The position numbers and the translations under genes were made by a program. Under the pieces are notes generated by a model. It worked only from the letters and a program-made list of their open reading frames with translations. It had not been told where the DNA came from and did no database searches. From Heliocybe sulcata (lineage: Eukaryota; Basidiomycota; Agaricomycetes; Gloeophyllales; Gloeophyllaceae), in the NCBI GenBank assembly GCA_004369045.1, contig ML213531.1, positions 56,763-115,775 of the forward strand: a stretch of 59,013 nt of DNA, written 5' to 3'. This document shows positions 22,015 through 33,789 of this stretch, one piece after another (positions within the stretch are counted from its first letter, which is position 1; each line of letters opens with the position of its first letter).

Positions 22015-23398
22015 GGATCTCCGGAGGCAAGGCCTTACCACTTAACTGCCTTATTCGGAACTCGCGTGTTTTCCACGCGACAACCCGGAAAGGTGCGAAT
22101 CACGCCATCGTCGGGCACGATAATGACTAAGATGTGAAAAAAGAAAAGAAAAGAAAAAGAAAAAGAAAAATCGGGGTCGGCTCGTAAGAGCCATTTGGAC
22201 AATTCCATCCTCGACCTAGCGACCGTCTGGGTACGCTATGTCAAGTAAGATGCTATGCGCACCGTAGGGTATTTTGTTTGATTTTTTCTTCCGGCCTACG
22301 GCCGGGGGTAGCTCAATTCGAACCCCGCTCAGTATCAGGGAAGGTTCGAACCCCGCTCATTATCCGAGAGTAGCGCTGCACGTATACACCCAGTATAAAT
22401 TAACATCAAAGACTTGGAGACTTGATTGGCTACATTTTAGACGATTTATGAGTGCATATGGGATGCGCGATATAGCCAGGATTGTTGCGAGGCAGCATTT
22501 CTATCTCTCGCCACATGGTCGGCATTTGCCGTTGAGTACCAGAATCAATCTCCGACTCACCGGGATCATCGGACTGGGAGAGGTTTGCACAATCCGGTTG
22601 GAAGTGCCATTTGGCAGCGCACATAAGCAGGCATTATAGACTAACAGTAGAGAAGAACCTGATGCAACAAGCTCTAGTTGCGCTGATGATTTGTTGCATC
22701 AAAAATGCTGATACAGTGCTCGGGCGTACTGATGTACTCGACGTACGGCAGTCCTTACTACCTGGCGGTTTTAACTACCACTATATCTCTGTAGTTATCC
22801 TCTCAACGAACACCCTATGCTAAGGATACTTGGCCTCAGGAACTGACTACGAAGAGCTGTTATTCTGCAGCCACAAAAGACGCCACACGCAGGTCCTGAG
22901 AATGCTTATGTAACTCCGCTCATTATCATTATCCTACACCGCAGTGAGTAGCGCCCCCATCGTCGCGCTGACCACTCGAAATTTTTGTGAAGTCCCTCTT
23001 CCGTGCACAAGGGCGGACATTTAAGTCATGCATATTTGAGTACTGAGTACTGAGTACTGGGTCATTGACTGGGCATGTTGTCGGGGATTTGAGTATATCA
23101 TATTTGTCTTCTCTTTAGTTGTATACTATCATGGTCGCATGGTGTACCAATATAATATCATTGTAATATATACTACTAGTGCAGCACTAGTACTATTGCA
23201 GCCGATGCGCGCCAGTTCTCAGGCAGTCTTTTGACACACTCTAATGACTCCAAACGACTCATTTATGCAGAACGGGGACTTAGCAAAATTTCGAGTGGCC
23301 AGCGCCACGATGGCGTGATTCGCACCTTTCCGAGCCGTCGCGTGGAAAACACGCGAGTTCCGAATAAGGCAGTTAAGTGGTAAGGCCTTGCCTCCGGG
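22015..23398. repeat. Long inverted repeat element, left arm split by a later insertion
   Basis: The left arm (22015-22112 plus 22965-23008) and right arm (23262-23398) are reverse complements at roughly 90% or better, about 135-140 bp once the insertion is removed. Shared blocks include GGCAAGGCCTTACCACTTAA, TTCCACGCGAC and CACTCGAAATTTT. Without the insert, the structure is a foldback element of about 540 bp. The exact outer ends and target duplication are unclear. Confidence 0.75.
22113..22956 (+). mobile_element. Insertion nested in the inverted repeat, 8-9 bp target duplication
   Basis: The left arm is interrupted exactly where the intact right arm is continuous. The flanks repeat CCATCGTC(G) at 22105-22113 and 22957-22965. 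The insert begins GGGCACGATAATGAC and ends GTAGCGCC, giving only a short GGC/GCC terminal symmetry, so hAT-like (8 bp) or Mutator-like (9 bp) origin is open. It contains a purine-rich run (22138-22170) and two direct GAACCCCGCTCA units (22320-22360). A diverged copy ends at position 480. No transposase frame is seen. Confidence 0.7.
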
Positions 23399-23976
23399 AT
23401 CTCCCTCGAAGTCTGGCGGAGGCAGATGAGAACACCCAACAGCCGGATGACCTTCGACCTATAGACGGACCGAGATAATCTGCTGATGTGGTTGTTCCTT
23501 TCATCCACTGCTATTCATGCTAAACTCATTCAGATCACGCGGACCATTTGGTAAAGCATGCACGAACCTGACCAGTTGCGACTTATACAGGGGCCGTGAT
23601 AGCAGGTGATATCGCTGCTGAATGTTTTGGAGAGCCGTGGGGTTCGTTGAAGTAGCATCCCCGCAGTCAACTCCTGCTGACACCGTTGCGAGCGTGTCTC
23701 TCAGAGCCACTGCCAGTATATGGAGTCAAATGTAGGTGGATTGCGCATTGAATCTATGAATGTGTAGCGTAGTCGAATGCGCAATGGAAAACGGAACGCA
23801 ACAGGATTTGACAAGCGTCCTTATTGCATAAGAAAAATAAATAAATAGTGTTATAAGGCCGGAATGCCCTAACCTGAGCGTCTATGGCACTAAATTCAGG
23901 ATAATCTGATTACCACCATAGTCCAGCATAAAACAAGTCGTTCCGACAACCATGGCCGCTACTAATTCCCCTCACC
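23399..23976. other. Promoter region of the monooxygenase gene; no gene recognised
   Basis: No coding frame supported. The last 150 bases lead to the start codon at 23977; an upstream ATG at 23952 runs into a stop after splicing and was not used. Confidence 0.4.
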
Positions 23977-25708
23977 ATGGCCGAGTCGAATACTGTGAGT
24001 GTGCTCCTCATCGTCGTCGCACATGAACTGACCCGTGATATAGGATCATTACGTCCCTGCCGACACTGCCGCCAACGCCGAGGGAATTTCCCACAATCTC
24101 AACCTCTATGGCGGACGCAAGGCGGCTCTCCCTCTGCACGTCCTCCTCGTCGGGTGCGGCCTCGGTGGGCTCGCTGCTGCTCACTGTCTCACCCAGGCCG
24201 GACACAAGGTCACCCTCTTCGAAAGTGCCCCTGCGATTGGCGAGGTCGGCGCGGGTATCCAGGTGACGCCCAATGTCAGCCGCCTCTTGATCAGGTGGGG
24301 TCTGGGGCCGCAATTGGAGAAGATCGCGGTCGTGCCGGAGGCGATCGTGTTCAGGAGGTATAGCACGGGTGAGAGGATCGGGTACGGCCGATGGGGAGAG
24401 AGGATGGAGCAGGATCATGGCTCGCCGTACTACCACATCCATCGAGCCGACTTTCACAAACTCCTGTTCGACCTCGCAAAGGACCAGATCGACCTGCGTC
24501 TGAACTCTACTGTCACCCATATTGAGCCTGGAGCCGACTCTGTCTCGGTTACCCTCCACACCGGGGAGACGTTTACTGGAGACTTACTTGTGGGTGCTGA
24601 TGGCGTGAAGAGCCTGATCAGAACCGTTGTCCTGGGCAAAGCGACTGGCGCTGAACCCACGGGAGACGCTGCCTACCGTGCAGTCATCCCCACCGATCTT
24701 ATGGAGAAGGACCCCGAACTGAAGCCTTTCATCGATACACCGGAGATGACGGGTTGGATGGCGCCAGGCCGGCATATCATGGGCTATAACATTGTGAGTC
24801 TTACTTTTGTCGGGAATGTTCGACACACTCACATGTGGTATCCGTGTCAGCGTGCCAAGAAGCTGTACAATGTTGTCCTCTTACATCCAGATGATGGATC
24901 GGTGGAATCTTGGACCGCCGAGGGCAGTGCAGACAAGATGAAAACCGACTTCGGTGATTTTGAGCCTCGGTACGTGATTCGTTTCCGGATGCGAATATGT
25001 TGCTTACCTGTAAACCAGGATACGCAAATTACTGGACTTTGTCTCCTCGACTCTGAAGTGGCGATTGATGGACCGTAAGCCCCTCGATAACTGGGTCCAT
25101 GATTCAGGGCGCATCGTACTACTCGGTGATGCATGCCATCCTATGCTTGTGCGTAATCAGTGACAAATCAATGCCGCCTCATTTACTTACCTCTTGTACA
25201 GCCTTACCGCGCTCAGGGAGCCGCGATGGCGATCGAAGACGCAGCCGTCCTCGGCAATCTCTTCTCGCGAGTCTCCTCACAGGCTCAGATCAAGCCCTTG
25301 TTGCACGCATACATGTCTCTTCGCCTCCCACGCACAGCCGAAACCCAAGCATCCTCGCGGCTGAACCAGCACATCTTCCATCTTCCTGACGGGCCCGAGC
25401 AGCAGGCTCGGGACGAGGCGATGAAGAAGGCGATGCGCGCTGAGCTCAAGGACGTGCTCAGCGGGGACGAGAAGCAAATCCGGGTCGCGAATGTTTGGGG
25501 TCGCGAGAGCGAGGAGGACAGGAAGCGCGTGGAGGCAGAGTTGGCAGCGTTCAAAGACGATGATGTGAACCACGAGGGGAATCCGAATCAGTGGGCGGAT
25601 AAGAAGAAGAGCCAAGCGCAGTTTGGGTATGACGCGGATCGGGAGGCGGAACGGTGGTGGGAGGAGAATGGGCGTGGGTTGGAGGAGAAGATGTTGAGTA
25701 AGTTGTGA
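23977..25708 (+). CDS. FAD-dependent monooxygenase, salicylate-hydroxylase-like
   Basis: Exons 23977-23994, 24044-24793, 24851-24969, 25019-25148 and 25202-25708 join in phase to 507 residues. Group A flavoprotein monooxygenase hallmarks are all present: a Rossmann dinucleotide-binding segment LLVGCGLGGLAAAHCL (about residues 41-56), the HIHRADFHKLL Arg region, the DG motif GADGVKSLIR, and the GD motif VLLGDACHPMLPYRAQGAA. Such enzymes hydroxylate aromatic substrates using FAD, NAD(P)H and oxygen, in the cytosol. The C-terminal 120 residues are charged and helical, as in fungal members. The MAESNT micro-first-exon was chosen because it restores frame. No biosynthetic gene cluster is evident around it, so a catabolic or detoxifying role is as likely as a secondary-metabolite role; the substrate cannot be told. 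Confidence 0.92.
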
Positions 25709-27226
25709 TCTGGTCGCTGTTTCGGTCTGCTGAGGCGTCGCTAGGTTGATGGATTATCTCCACCTCAAATTTGTTGATAATGTATCTATACGTGTATTGC
25801 GGTAGTTTCGTGTCTTTGTAATCCCTCCTAAATAGACCATCTTTACGAAAGGATGTCTGCAGAGAGTCCGATATGATATGAGTTAAACGATATTGCTCTT
25901 TTTGCTGCTTATCGTACACAGAGGCGCGGAAGGACGCCCGTTTACCAGTCGAGGTTCTCAGTACCTCGACTGCAAGAGGTGAATTATTAGTCAGTCAGGA
26001 CGACGGGATGTCAGACTTATGGCTATAAGACACGTACGAGTTGCGACCACCTCTTCCCGGACAAGACGACGCAGATAATTCATGCAGACTCAAAGGCAGT
26101 CCAATTACCCCAAGAGCTATCGGGAGAAAGGGGGCAAGGGTACGCATATAATGCTGCAGCCTCAGCTATGGTTGTAGGAACAGGAAGGTACAGAGAATCA
26201 AGGGTGACCTTACTTACTGGTCGTAGAAAAATATGCCCAAGTTTGAAGTACAAGTTGCGTGCGTACCATGGAGTCACCATGGCGTTCCTTACGTGCTACG
26301 AATCAATTCTGATAGTGTTCTCGAGATAACCATTTCTCCAGAGGACGAGTTCCCGGAGAGTGTAGTCAACCGTAGACGGAAGTAATGGATTAAGCTGGAC
26401 TCGCGGCAAAGTCAAAGTCGCGACCGCGACGCGTCCACTGTGACGTGATGAATTGAATGATATGCGTCACGCGTCACACAGGAAACTTCCACACTGGTAG
26501 TACTGCGATACGTCTGCAAACTCTGCTCACATACTCGAGCTCATCTGACTTGTCAAGGTACGCGCTCTTTTGATAGAGCTGGAAGGTTGATGAAGCAAGC
26601 ATTGCTCCGGGGAGGGCTCAGTTGTTCTGGGGAGACCCCGTGTCGGCGACATGTATGAGACACTTGCGACTAGCTGCATAGGCTTAGCTCGACGTCTAGC
26701 TGGAAACATGTCGCGACCAAGAGACTGCTTTTTATGCTACTGCAGTGGTGATTAGGAACGCACAGCAAGTGCTAAATCTGTCCGAAAATCGCTCGACCGT
26801 GGACCGCAGTTCCCAATATTCATCCTGCGTTATCGATAGATATTTTGCCGTACGTGATCTCTTCCACCTTCTATACCATACTAACTTGTTTTATTCCAAA
26901 GCTGCTTGATTGTCTACCAGTTTGCCATGCTGACAGGCTCAGGATGTCACACAGCAGGTTCAGAGCTTCAACATTGACAACGTCCTGCGAAGGACCAACA
27001 CTAGAAATACACGAAAGCTCGGTATGATCACAATGCACATGGTTCACTGAATAGATCCAGAACAGACTATTGGATACGAAAAGTTCTCTTGACCACCGGT
27101 ACGACTAGAACGCGAAGGGGCAGAAAGAAGCCGACGGTTTTGTCCATGTCTTCTCATAGCTGCATATCAAGTGAGTGAGGACCTCAGTGTTCCGCGTTTT
27201 GCAGAAGACTGTACCTGAATAGCCTC
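25709..27226. other. Intergenic, no gene recognised
   Basis: Short open frames only on both strands; nothing supportable apart from the hairpin at 25946. Confidence 0.4.
25946..25972. repeat. Short hairpin (10-bp arms, 7-base loop)
   Basis: CAGTCGAGGT and ACCTCGACTG are perfect reverse complements around TCTCAGT, 240 bases after the monooxygenase stop. Possibly a 3' UTR structure; significance unknown. Confidence 0.4.
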
Positions 27227-28636
27227 TTAAAGCCTTTCCAGTTCCTGGCGCGCCCATCTCTCATAATCGATAGAGGAGCCACCATGGTGGAATACGATAG
27301 GCTGCTTAGAGAGCATCAAGAGCGCTTCAGCGACATGAAGGGAGGTTGTATCGGGCCTCGGTGCGCATTCATTTTGAACGGGTTCTACGACCACGGGCTG
27401 TTTCTGGCTTGTAGCATGATCCTCCTCTTCGTGCCTCTCAGGGTTGACGGAGAGACCCGACATGACGGAATTTGTGCGGCTGAATAGGACGTGTTTTTCA
27501 GAGAGTAGCAAGAGAGCATCGGCGACCTCGAAGAGGTCTTTGTCTGGAGTCACAGTGCCAGCAAAACGAGCCTTGGTTGGTTCATCGTGCTGCTTCACTT
27601 CTCCAGAATGATTCCCCGTTACGTCTTCTTGCTCTGTTTCTTTGGTGCGCGGCTCTTCTCTCCTAGTGATGGGCAAAGCTGAGCGCTTCGCATGCACGTG
27701 CAATCGTTCGCTACGCATCCCGTCTGCTGCCGCAGGATCGCATGCATCTACAATACCATATTGCCAGGCTTGGGCCGGAAGACTGTGCCCTCTTTGATGC
27801 ACTGGCGCTGCAGCAGGTTTGGCTGCCTTCGCAGTCTTGGCGTTCAAGGCCTTCGTTTGAGAATCAGGCTCCTGGGTGCGCTCCCCGACTTCATTCTGTA
27901 TCGCCGGTCTGTCTGCCAGTGGCACTGGTGCATACCCCTTGGTTCTTGAGCGTGCCACTTCCTTGTTATTCTTTCTGGTTTCGTCGTTGTTTATGTTCCA
28001 GTTCTCGTCCCTGGACCGTTCATCCACCTTTCTGCCCGGTCCTGCAGCAGCACCACCCGCAGCAGACATATCGCTTATGCCGATGTGGCTTTCTTCGTTG
28101 CTACAAGTGGTCGACGGTGCGGTGGCATCCCCCGATGTTTGGTGCCGTAGCTCTCGTCTCGATACCTCGGTACCTCCGTTGGTGTTTTCGCTTCTTCCGA
28201 CGACCAGTGCGGCGGCAGCAATCTTCCTCTGCCTCTCTAATCGCCGATTTTCCCTGCACGTCGCGCATGTGACATGGCTATCAGAAACAGGAATGGTGCT
28301 GATCCAACAGCGGGGGCATATTCGGGTTCCATCTTCACTGGTTTCATTAACTTGTGCGGCGGCGGCAGTCTTCTTCTGCCTCCATGAGCTCCAGTATTCC
28401 CTGCACACCACGCACGTCGTATGGCTATCCGAATTGGGCATTGTGCGGCACAAACAGACGTCGCATAATCTTGTGTCCCCCTCTCCGGTCTTAGCAACTG
28501 CTGCGACAGTGGCAGCCTGGCATGCCCAGCATGTCTTATGGAGATCGGAAACGGGGATCTTGCGGCAGTGGCAGTCCCTACAGACCTTTCTCTCTCGCAT
28601 GGTTCCAGGTGTCGCTGAAGCGTGAAGATTGTCCAT
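27227..28636 (-). CDS. Hypothetical 469-residue protein with three zinc-knuckle-like repeats (family member D)
   Basis: A single open frame on the minus strand, ATG at 28636-28634. Three consecutive units near the N-terminus (CRDC..TCWAC, CDVC..TCVVC, CPRC..TCATC) fit C-x2-C-x13-C-x2-C exactly and share the PxSDxHxTC core. The third is followed by a basic Ala-rich helix (RRLERQRKIAAAALV). The C-terminal half is homologous to the protein at 18312-20741: IQNEVGERTQEPDSQTK is common to both, and two helical modules with VADALLLLSEK and VAEALLMLSKQ appear. It is therefore an inverted paralogue with fewer knuckles. Zinc binding and nucleic-acid contact are inferred; no function is known to me. Confidence 0.8.
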   Translation of the reverse strand: MDNLHASATPGTMRERKVCRDCHCRKIPVSDLHKTCWACQAATVAAVAKTGEGDTRLCDVCLCRTMPNSDSHTTCVVCREYWSSWRQKKTAAAAQVNETSEDGTRICPRCWISTIPVSDSHVTCATCRENRRLERQRKIAAAALVVGRSENTNGGTEVSRRELRHQTSGDATAPSTTCSNEESHIGISDMSAAGGAAAGPGRKVDERSRDENWNINNDETRKNNKEVARSRTKGYAPVPLADRPAIQNEVGERTQEPDSQTKALNAKTAKAAKPAAAPVHQRGHSLPAQAWQYGIVDACDPAAADGMRSERLHVHAKRSALPITRREEPRTKETEQEDVTGNHSGEVKQHDEPTKARFAGTVTPDKDLFEVADALLLLSEKHVLFSRTNSVMSGLSVNPERHEEEDHATSQKQPVVVEPVQNECAPRPDTTSLHVAEALLMLSKQPIVFHHGGSSIDYERWARQELERL

Positions 28637-30495
28637 AGAAGCTGTGCAATTCGCGGTCTTGGTAGATATGGCGGATGCGGCGAGCGGTGGTGAGAGAGTG
28701 CCACCCGGCTAATACCGCGTATTAATTGAGCGCGATACGTTACGGTCACGTGCATGGGCTGTCACGGCCCCGCGTCCAAAAGCGCAGATACGTCTCCGTG
28801 GTCTCGTTTATTGGCAAGCGAGATGATGAAGGCTAGAACCCTTCCACGGGCAGGGCTCCGATGCCTGAGACTCCTGCGACTGACATCTGTTAGTCGCCAT
28901 AATTTGAGTCGCGTTCGAGGTTGGTCACGACACAGACGCTGCGCGCCTTTCTGGTCCGTGCTAGAGGGCTGCGGGTGGTCGCAGGACGCTACAGCAGTTC
29001 AGACTTCCGGTCTTCGAGCAGAGCTCCGTGCTTCATGCCATAAACCGCCCCTCCTTATCAGCACAGGTATCTGCGTTTTGGCTTGCGAGCAAGGACAAGG
29101 TCTCCTCACTTCGACGGACTTGGAATGCTCTGGTCACCCCTGCAGAAGTGAAGCTCTGTCGATGGTCAAGGAGTATGACCTTCCTGACTATGTAATACGC
29201 TCCACACAGGCCATCCGCCCGACCTCTCTTCACGGAACATGGACTTCGGAGATCCTAATTGAGCTCTGATATACTCTCCGACCATCTCGCAATCCTTTTC
29301 CACGATGAGCGCAACTGAGATGGGATTAAACGTGTTCTATCGCAGGCAGTAATCCCATTACTGCTACGGGTTAACATCGGACGAACCACTTGGGAGAGAT
29401 GGCAACTTGCCGGTATTTTGGCTGCTGCTCTCGGACTACGAGCCTCGGATCCCAGCCCTCTCTCCGCATTTCGCAGATCCGGAGCCCACACAATGCACAC
29501 TGTCTACGGCCGACGGCCCATACTTTACGGTGGACAAAGTCGCTCTCGATGAGAATGTCGTTCTCCTATGGGACCTGCAACTCGACTTCCACCTGCTGGG
29601 CCTGTGCAGCATGCAAGCCGAGATGACTACGTACAAGTACCACAGACAATATCTGGATATCCTTGATGTAAACCGATCGGTCGTGCTCTCGTCTGTCTGG
29701 AGTGAGTGACCTAATTTCTGCTGCTTCTTAGTATATCAACGAGCTACCTGTGGCTATTCATGCGACGAGAAAGCGTTTCCCGTGCAATGTCGCGGCAAAC
29801 AGTCTAATACTGGAGAGTCCCAATGCGCGTTTATTGTAGCAGGAGTCTGTCAGTCTGCGGTTCTTGTTGTTGCTACTGATATTGGCCTTTTCTCCTTCTC
29901 ATAACGCGATGCATCGCAGCGTATATCATGATCTGGCACGCGGGTTGAACTTGCAACCGCATCATATCACCCCCTGCGGTCTTTATCCTTGTACACTGGT
30001 GTCACAGCAGAATTTACTTGCATTTTTTATTGGTTCTTTTGAAGCACTGTTATTATGCTTCGGTCAAGAACGAAAGCGATCGCGAAGGGAAATGAACGCG
30101 AGGCGGCGGGGATTGGTGACCTTGTCCCTGAGAAGAATTGTTGTTGTCCTGTAATACACGTCAATTGCGTCAACCTACGGTTATACACCATTATTAGACG
30201 TTGTCGTCTGCTACTGGTCATACGGGATGCTCAAACGAAGAATCGACATTGGATGTCGTCTCAGCCGCAACATAGACATGGACTTACGAAGCGGCGGGTG
30301 AGAGAGAATATGTTCGTGTCTTCTATCATAGTGACAGCATATGCTACTCTCTAGTAGAGATGCACTTATGCCGTTACTTACGGGGTATGGTCGGTGTGTC
30401 GACAGTAACACGAAGACAACCGTTTAAGGTAATGACGTTACCTCGTTAAGATGCCATCACGTGCAGAGGCGCGTCGTTCATAAAGCTTCGAGACT
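28637..30495. other. Mostly non-coding; one doubtful small frame
   Basis: A 100-codon frame at 29407-29709 on the plus strand (DLQLDFHLLGLCSMQAE and similar) has fair composition but no recognised motif, ATG context or splice continuation. A 171-codon frame at 28754-29269 has low-quality composition. No RNA gene or repeat with clear ends was found. Confidence 0.35.
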
Positions 30496-31791
30496 GTGGA
30501 CCCCCATACGGCTCTCTACTCTCTATACCACAGTCACTCCCTCAAATTTCTCCTCAATGATATCGAGCAGAAGGTCGCAGAACGTGCGGCACAACGCGCA
30601 GCGCGCCTGAAAACGGACATAGAGACAGAGGGGAGACTCAAAGAGCGCGTGTGTAGTGATACCTCAGCCGCTGCCAAATCCGCCATAACCGCTAATACCT
30701 ACACTTATTAAACGTTGTTCACGGAGAAGGGTAACAGTCTTCTCAGAAAACAAGACTATGTCGGCGCTGTAGAGTGCTATAAGATTGCAGCCAGCCTGCA
30801 TACAACCGACGCTGTATACCCTTCCAATGCTGCAGCCGCTTTCCTCCAGCTCGGACAGTACGTTTCGCTTAATTCTCAGCTTATGATAAACTCACCAAGC
30901 ATATAATCTCCAATAAAATGATGCAGGTACCAGATGGCGGAGGATGCCGCTCACGACGCTCTGACACGGGATCCGTCGTTGGAGAAAGCGAGGTACAGGA
31001 GAGGATTGGCAAGGAAGGGCATGGAGAGGTACAAGGCAGCTTTATGTGGTAAGTATCTAACATCCCCGTATTGCTATAGCTGTATGGTATGCTGATCCTG
31101 CGCGACCCCAGACTTTGAGACGGTCCTCGAGCTGAATCCGTCGTGCGAGGCTGCCAGACATGAAATTCATCTTGTGCAGAAGATGATGGCTATGGGGGAT
31201 GGAGTGGTATTGAACAGAGACTGGTGTGAGGAGGCGTGCAACGATCCTGCCATTACAGACCGGAGCGCCGTCGACTGGGACAGCACTTCAAATTCCAGTG
31301 AAGGGAATCGCATCCCTTGCAGGTCCTACAACCACGATAGATGCCCAAATGGGCGAGCGTGCCAGTACTCACATGCGCCGGACGGGAAGAGCGTCCGGGA
31401 TAAACTGTAAGTGAGCTGTCGTAAGCACTATGTTACCAGCACTGACTCGTAATACGACAGAGGAAGGAATGTATGCGTGCAGCACATGATGAATCAATGC
31501 CCATTGCCAGCTGGGAATTGCCCTTACTCGCATGACCTGCACCTGCTGCCGGACAAGTGGTCGTCCATCCGAGAAGACCCGTGCCAACTTGCGAAGTTCA
31601 GCTTCCTCTACAGACTCAGCATTTTGAAGCAGGGGGCCCTCGATCCGAACTTGGTAGAGACCAAGTTAAACAGGTTGCTTCCTGGGTGGTGTAGAGCGTC
31701 GATGAGTAGGATGCCGGAGGGAGACGCAGACGAAGAGGCGCAGAACGACGCGTTCGACATCTTGTCAAACGCTCTCCGGAGCATGTCGTAG
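30496..31791 (+). CDS. TPR plus tandem CCCH zinc-finger protein (paralogue 1), start not resolved
   Basis: Exons ?-30648, 30730-30857, 30927-31048, 31112-31406 and 31461-31791. Exon junctions, phases and even two internal exon lengths (128 and 122) match the paralogue at 35284. TPR-like helices span LKERGNSLLRKQDYVGAV to the DFETVLELNPS helix; two CCCH fingers follow: CRSYNHDRCPNGRACQYSH (C-x7-C-x5-C-x3-H) and CVQHMMNQCPLPAGNCPYSH (C-x7-C-x6-C-x3-H). CCCH fingers usually bind RNA, and TPRs bind protein partners. The first exon has no in-frame ATG; coding potential begins near 30496 (GTG) and a nearby ATG at 30557 is out of frame. Either an upstream exon exists or the start has been lost. About 340 residues as read. 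Confidence 0.75.
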
Positions 31792-32202
31792 ACGAGGAGG
31801 AATAGTTCCGTGAGTTATGTTGCTGAAGTTCAGGGAGACCAAGTCTTCGTGTTATGTGTTGTGCATGTGGTTGCACTCGCAATGCGAAACAGCGTAAGGG
31901 TAGACAGACCGGTACTGTGAGGCGAGGCGCTGCGGATGCACGCAGAAAGCACGTGATCAACCCCGTGACGATCGCCCGCCGGCTACAGCGCCAACGCATT
32001 GCACGAAGACATCCATAAGATGATGTGAGCATGCGTACCACAGCATTTTAAAACAGTCTACTATACAAAGAAAATTACAATAGAGTACTCTAAGAGAAAT
32101 ACACCCTAGCGAAGTCAACAAACACGGGCTGGTACAATCCTACAAACTAATAAATCACGATGTAATATTCTATAGATATCACCATCCATCCATCGGTACA
32201 AC
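31792..32202. other. Convergent intergenic region
   Basis: Lies between the 3' ends of the TPR-CCCH gene and the glycosidase gene; AT-rich near 32040-32180. No feature seen. Confidence 0.4.
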
Positions 32203-33789
32203 CTACCACACCACGACAAACCACGCCATGAGCGGTACCACCGACGCCCACACCACTTGCACCCCCGCGATTCTACCACCAAGCGCGCTATTCGCCCCTT
32301 GACTCCCCGCCTGCGTCCAGTCGCGGTACGCCGCCTCCATCTCGAGCACGAACGCCTGCCCCTCGGGCGAGTTCGAGCCCTGCGAGCCGTACGAGTAAGG
32401 ATTGACGACGGGCGTCAACCACATGTCCGATGTGAAATGCGTTAGGGAGCTGTTCCCATTCGAAGACCTAGGTGCGGGTGCTTTAGTTTAAAGAGAGGAG
32501 GGAGGAAGGGAGGGACGTACGAGTTGGAGGAGGCGAGGAGGGCCGCACGGCTCTGGAGCGCTTGCGGGATGTAGGTGTGCCGGCCCCACGCGTTCGCGAG
32601 GCGGAAGACGGTCGCGGCGAGGAGCGCGGTGGAGGCGGCGTCGTCGAAGTTGGAGGAGGCGGAGGAGTCGGGGTAGTTCTTGAAGAGCCCGTTGGATTGC
32701 TAGGGTTCATGCGTGAGCGCGAGGAGGCGGCGGTATGAGAGAGGAGAGGAGAGGGAGCGGGGCACGTACCAGATGCGGGTAGATTCCGCTATGGATCTCC
32801 CCGACCCAATTCGCGAGATCGATCTGCTCATGCTTCATCGCGTTAGCGTACTGTGAATTCGCGATGGTGCGCAGGACGCGGAGCATGCCGGCCGCGGCCC
32901 AGCCGTTACCTATGGCTGAGCGTCAGTGAGGCTCAGTAATTGTGTAAATAACACGCACCAGTCGCCCAGTGCCCCCCGTCCGTCCCGCTGCCCATGACAA
33001 TGTGCTTCCACATCCCACCGGCGTTCCCGTCGCGCAGGTAGTTGCGGTAGAGCCTGCATTGCGTGTACGCGGCTTCGAGCATACCTATGGAGGCGGAGCG
33101 TTAGCCAAGGTAAGAGGGTAACGTGGAGAATCTGGGATGCTCGCCCTCGCCTCTGCGTGAAGGAAAGAATGGAATACTCACTCTGATTGCCCGTTGTGAC
33201 CCCATAATACGCCAAGAAGGGCGGAACCATGTACACGAAATCGCTCCATAGCTGCAGCTGATCCGTCCTGTGGCTGATCGCGCCGTCACGCGTCTTCGGG
33301 ACACTCCCGCTGTACAGAAACTCGATTTCGTCCCTCGCGGCACCGGCATAGTCTTCGCTCCCGCCCTGCGTATAGCCGGTCCAGTTGGCGAGGAGGACGG
33401 CGATGCCGATGCTAGCCGGGTCGCCGGCGGCGCCGTCCTGGACGAGAGGCTGCGGAGAGTTGGTGGAGGAGAGGTTGGCGACGACCGAGTGGGCGAGGGA
33501 GAGGACGGGGCCGAGGGAGTCGGGCGCGGAGGTGCTGGGCGGGAGCGACGAGGACGCAAAGACGGAGTAGGACGGCGAGTTGAGCTCGAGGAGAGCTTCG
33601 GCGCGGACGCCTATTTCCCAGCTGCTTGGCGATGAGCGGGTGCGTCGGGAGAAGGCGGGTGTATGCGCACCTGTGGGTGGCCCGATTGGCGAGATTTGTC
33701 TGGATCTGGGCGAGCTGGTCGTCGGTGAGGTTCTGTGCGAGGCTCAGCGAGAAGAGACAGACGCAGAGCCATAAAGGCGAGGGAAGCAT
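32203..33789 (-). CDS. Secreted, probably GPI-anchored six-hairpin glycosidase-like protein
   Basis: Exons 33789-33671, 33621-33182, 33084-32959, 32909-32770, 32699-32521 and 32467-32203 join in phase to 422 residues. The N-terminus LWLCVCLFSLSLA is a good signal peptide. The body has six-hairpin (GH88/GH105-type) features: SHRTDQLQLWSDFVYMVPPF, the LAYYG segment, HWATGNGWAAAGMLRVL and EIHSGIYPHL. The last 20 residues are hydrophobic after a small-residue spacer (VVWASVVPLMAWFVVVW), typical of a GPI-attachment signal. The fold is used by unsaturated-uronyl hydrolases and related enzymes on plant or fungal polysaccharides; substrate cannot be inferred. Gene flanked by the two TPR-CCCH paralogues, with no operon meaning in a eukaryote. 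Confidence 0.85.

Noticed and set aside
27876-28625. 249-codon plus-strand frame
   Set aside because: Antisense to the three-knuckle gene at 27227-28636; the minus strand carries the conserved motifs.
23977-28636. Secondary-metabolite gene cluster around the FAD monooxygenase
   Set aside because: No polyketide synthase, NRPS, terpene synthase, P450 or transporter gene was found nearby.
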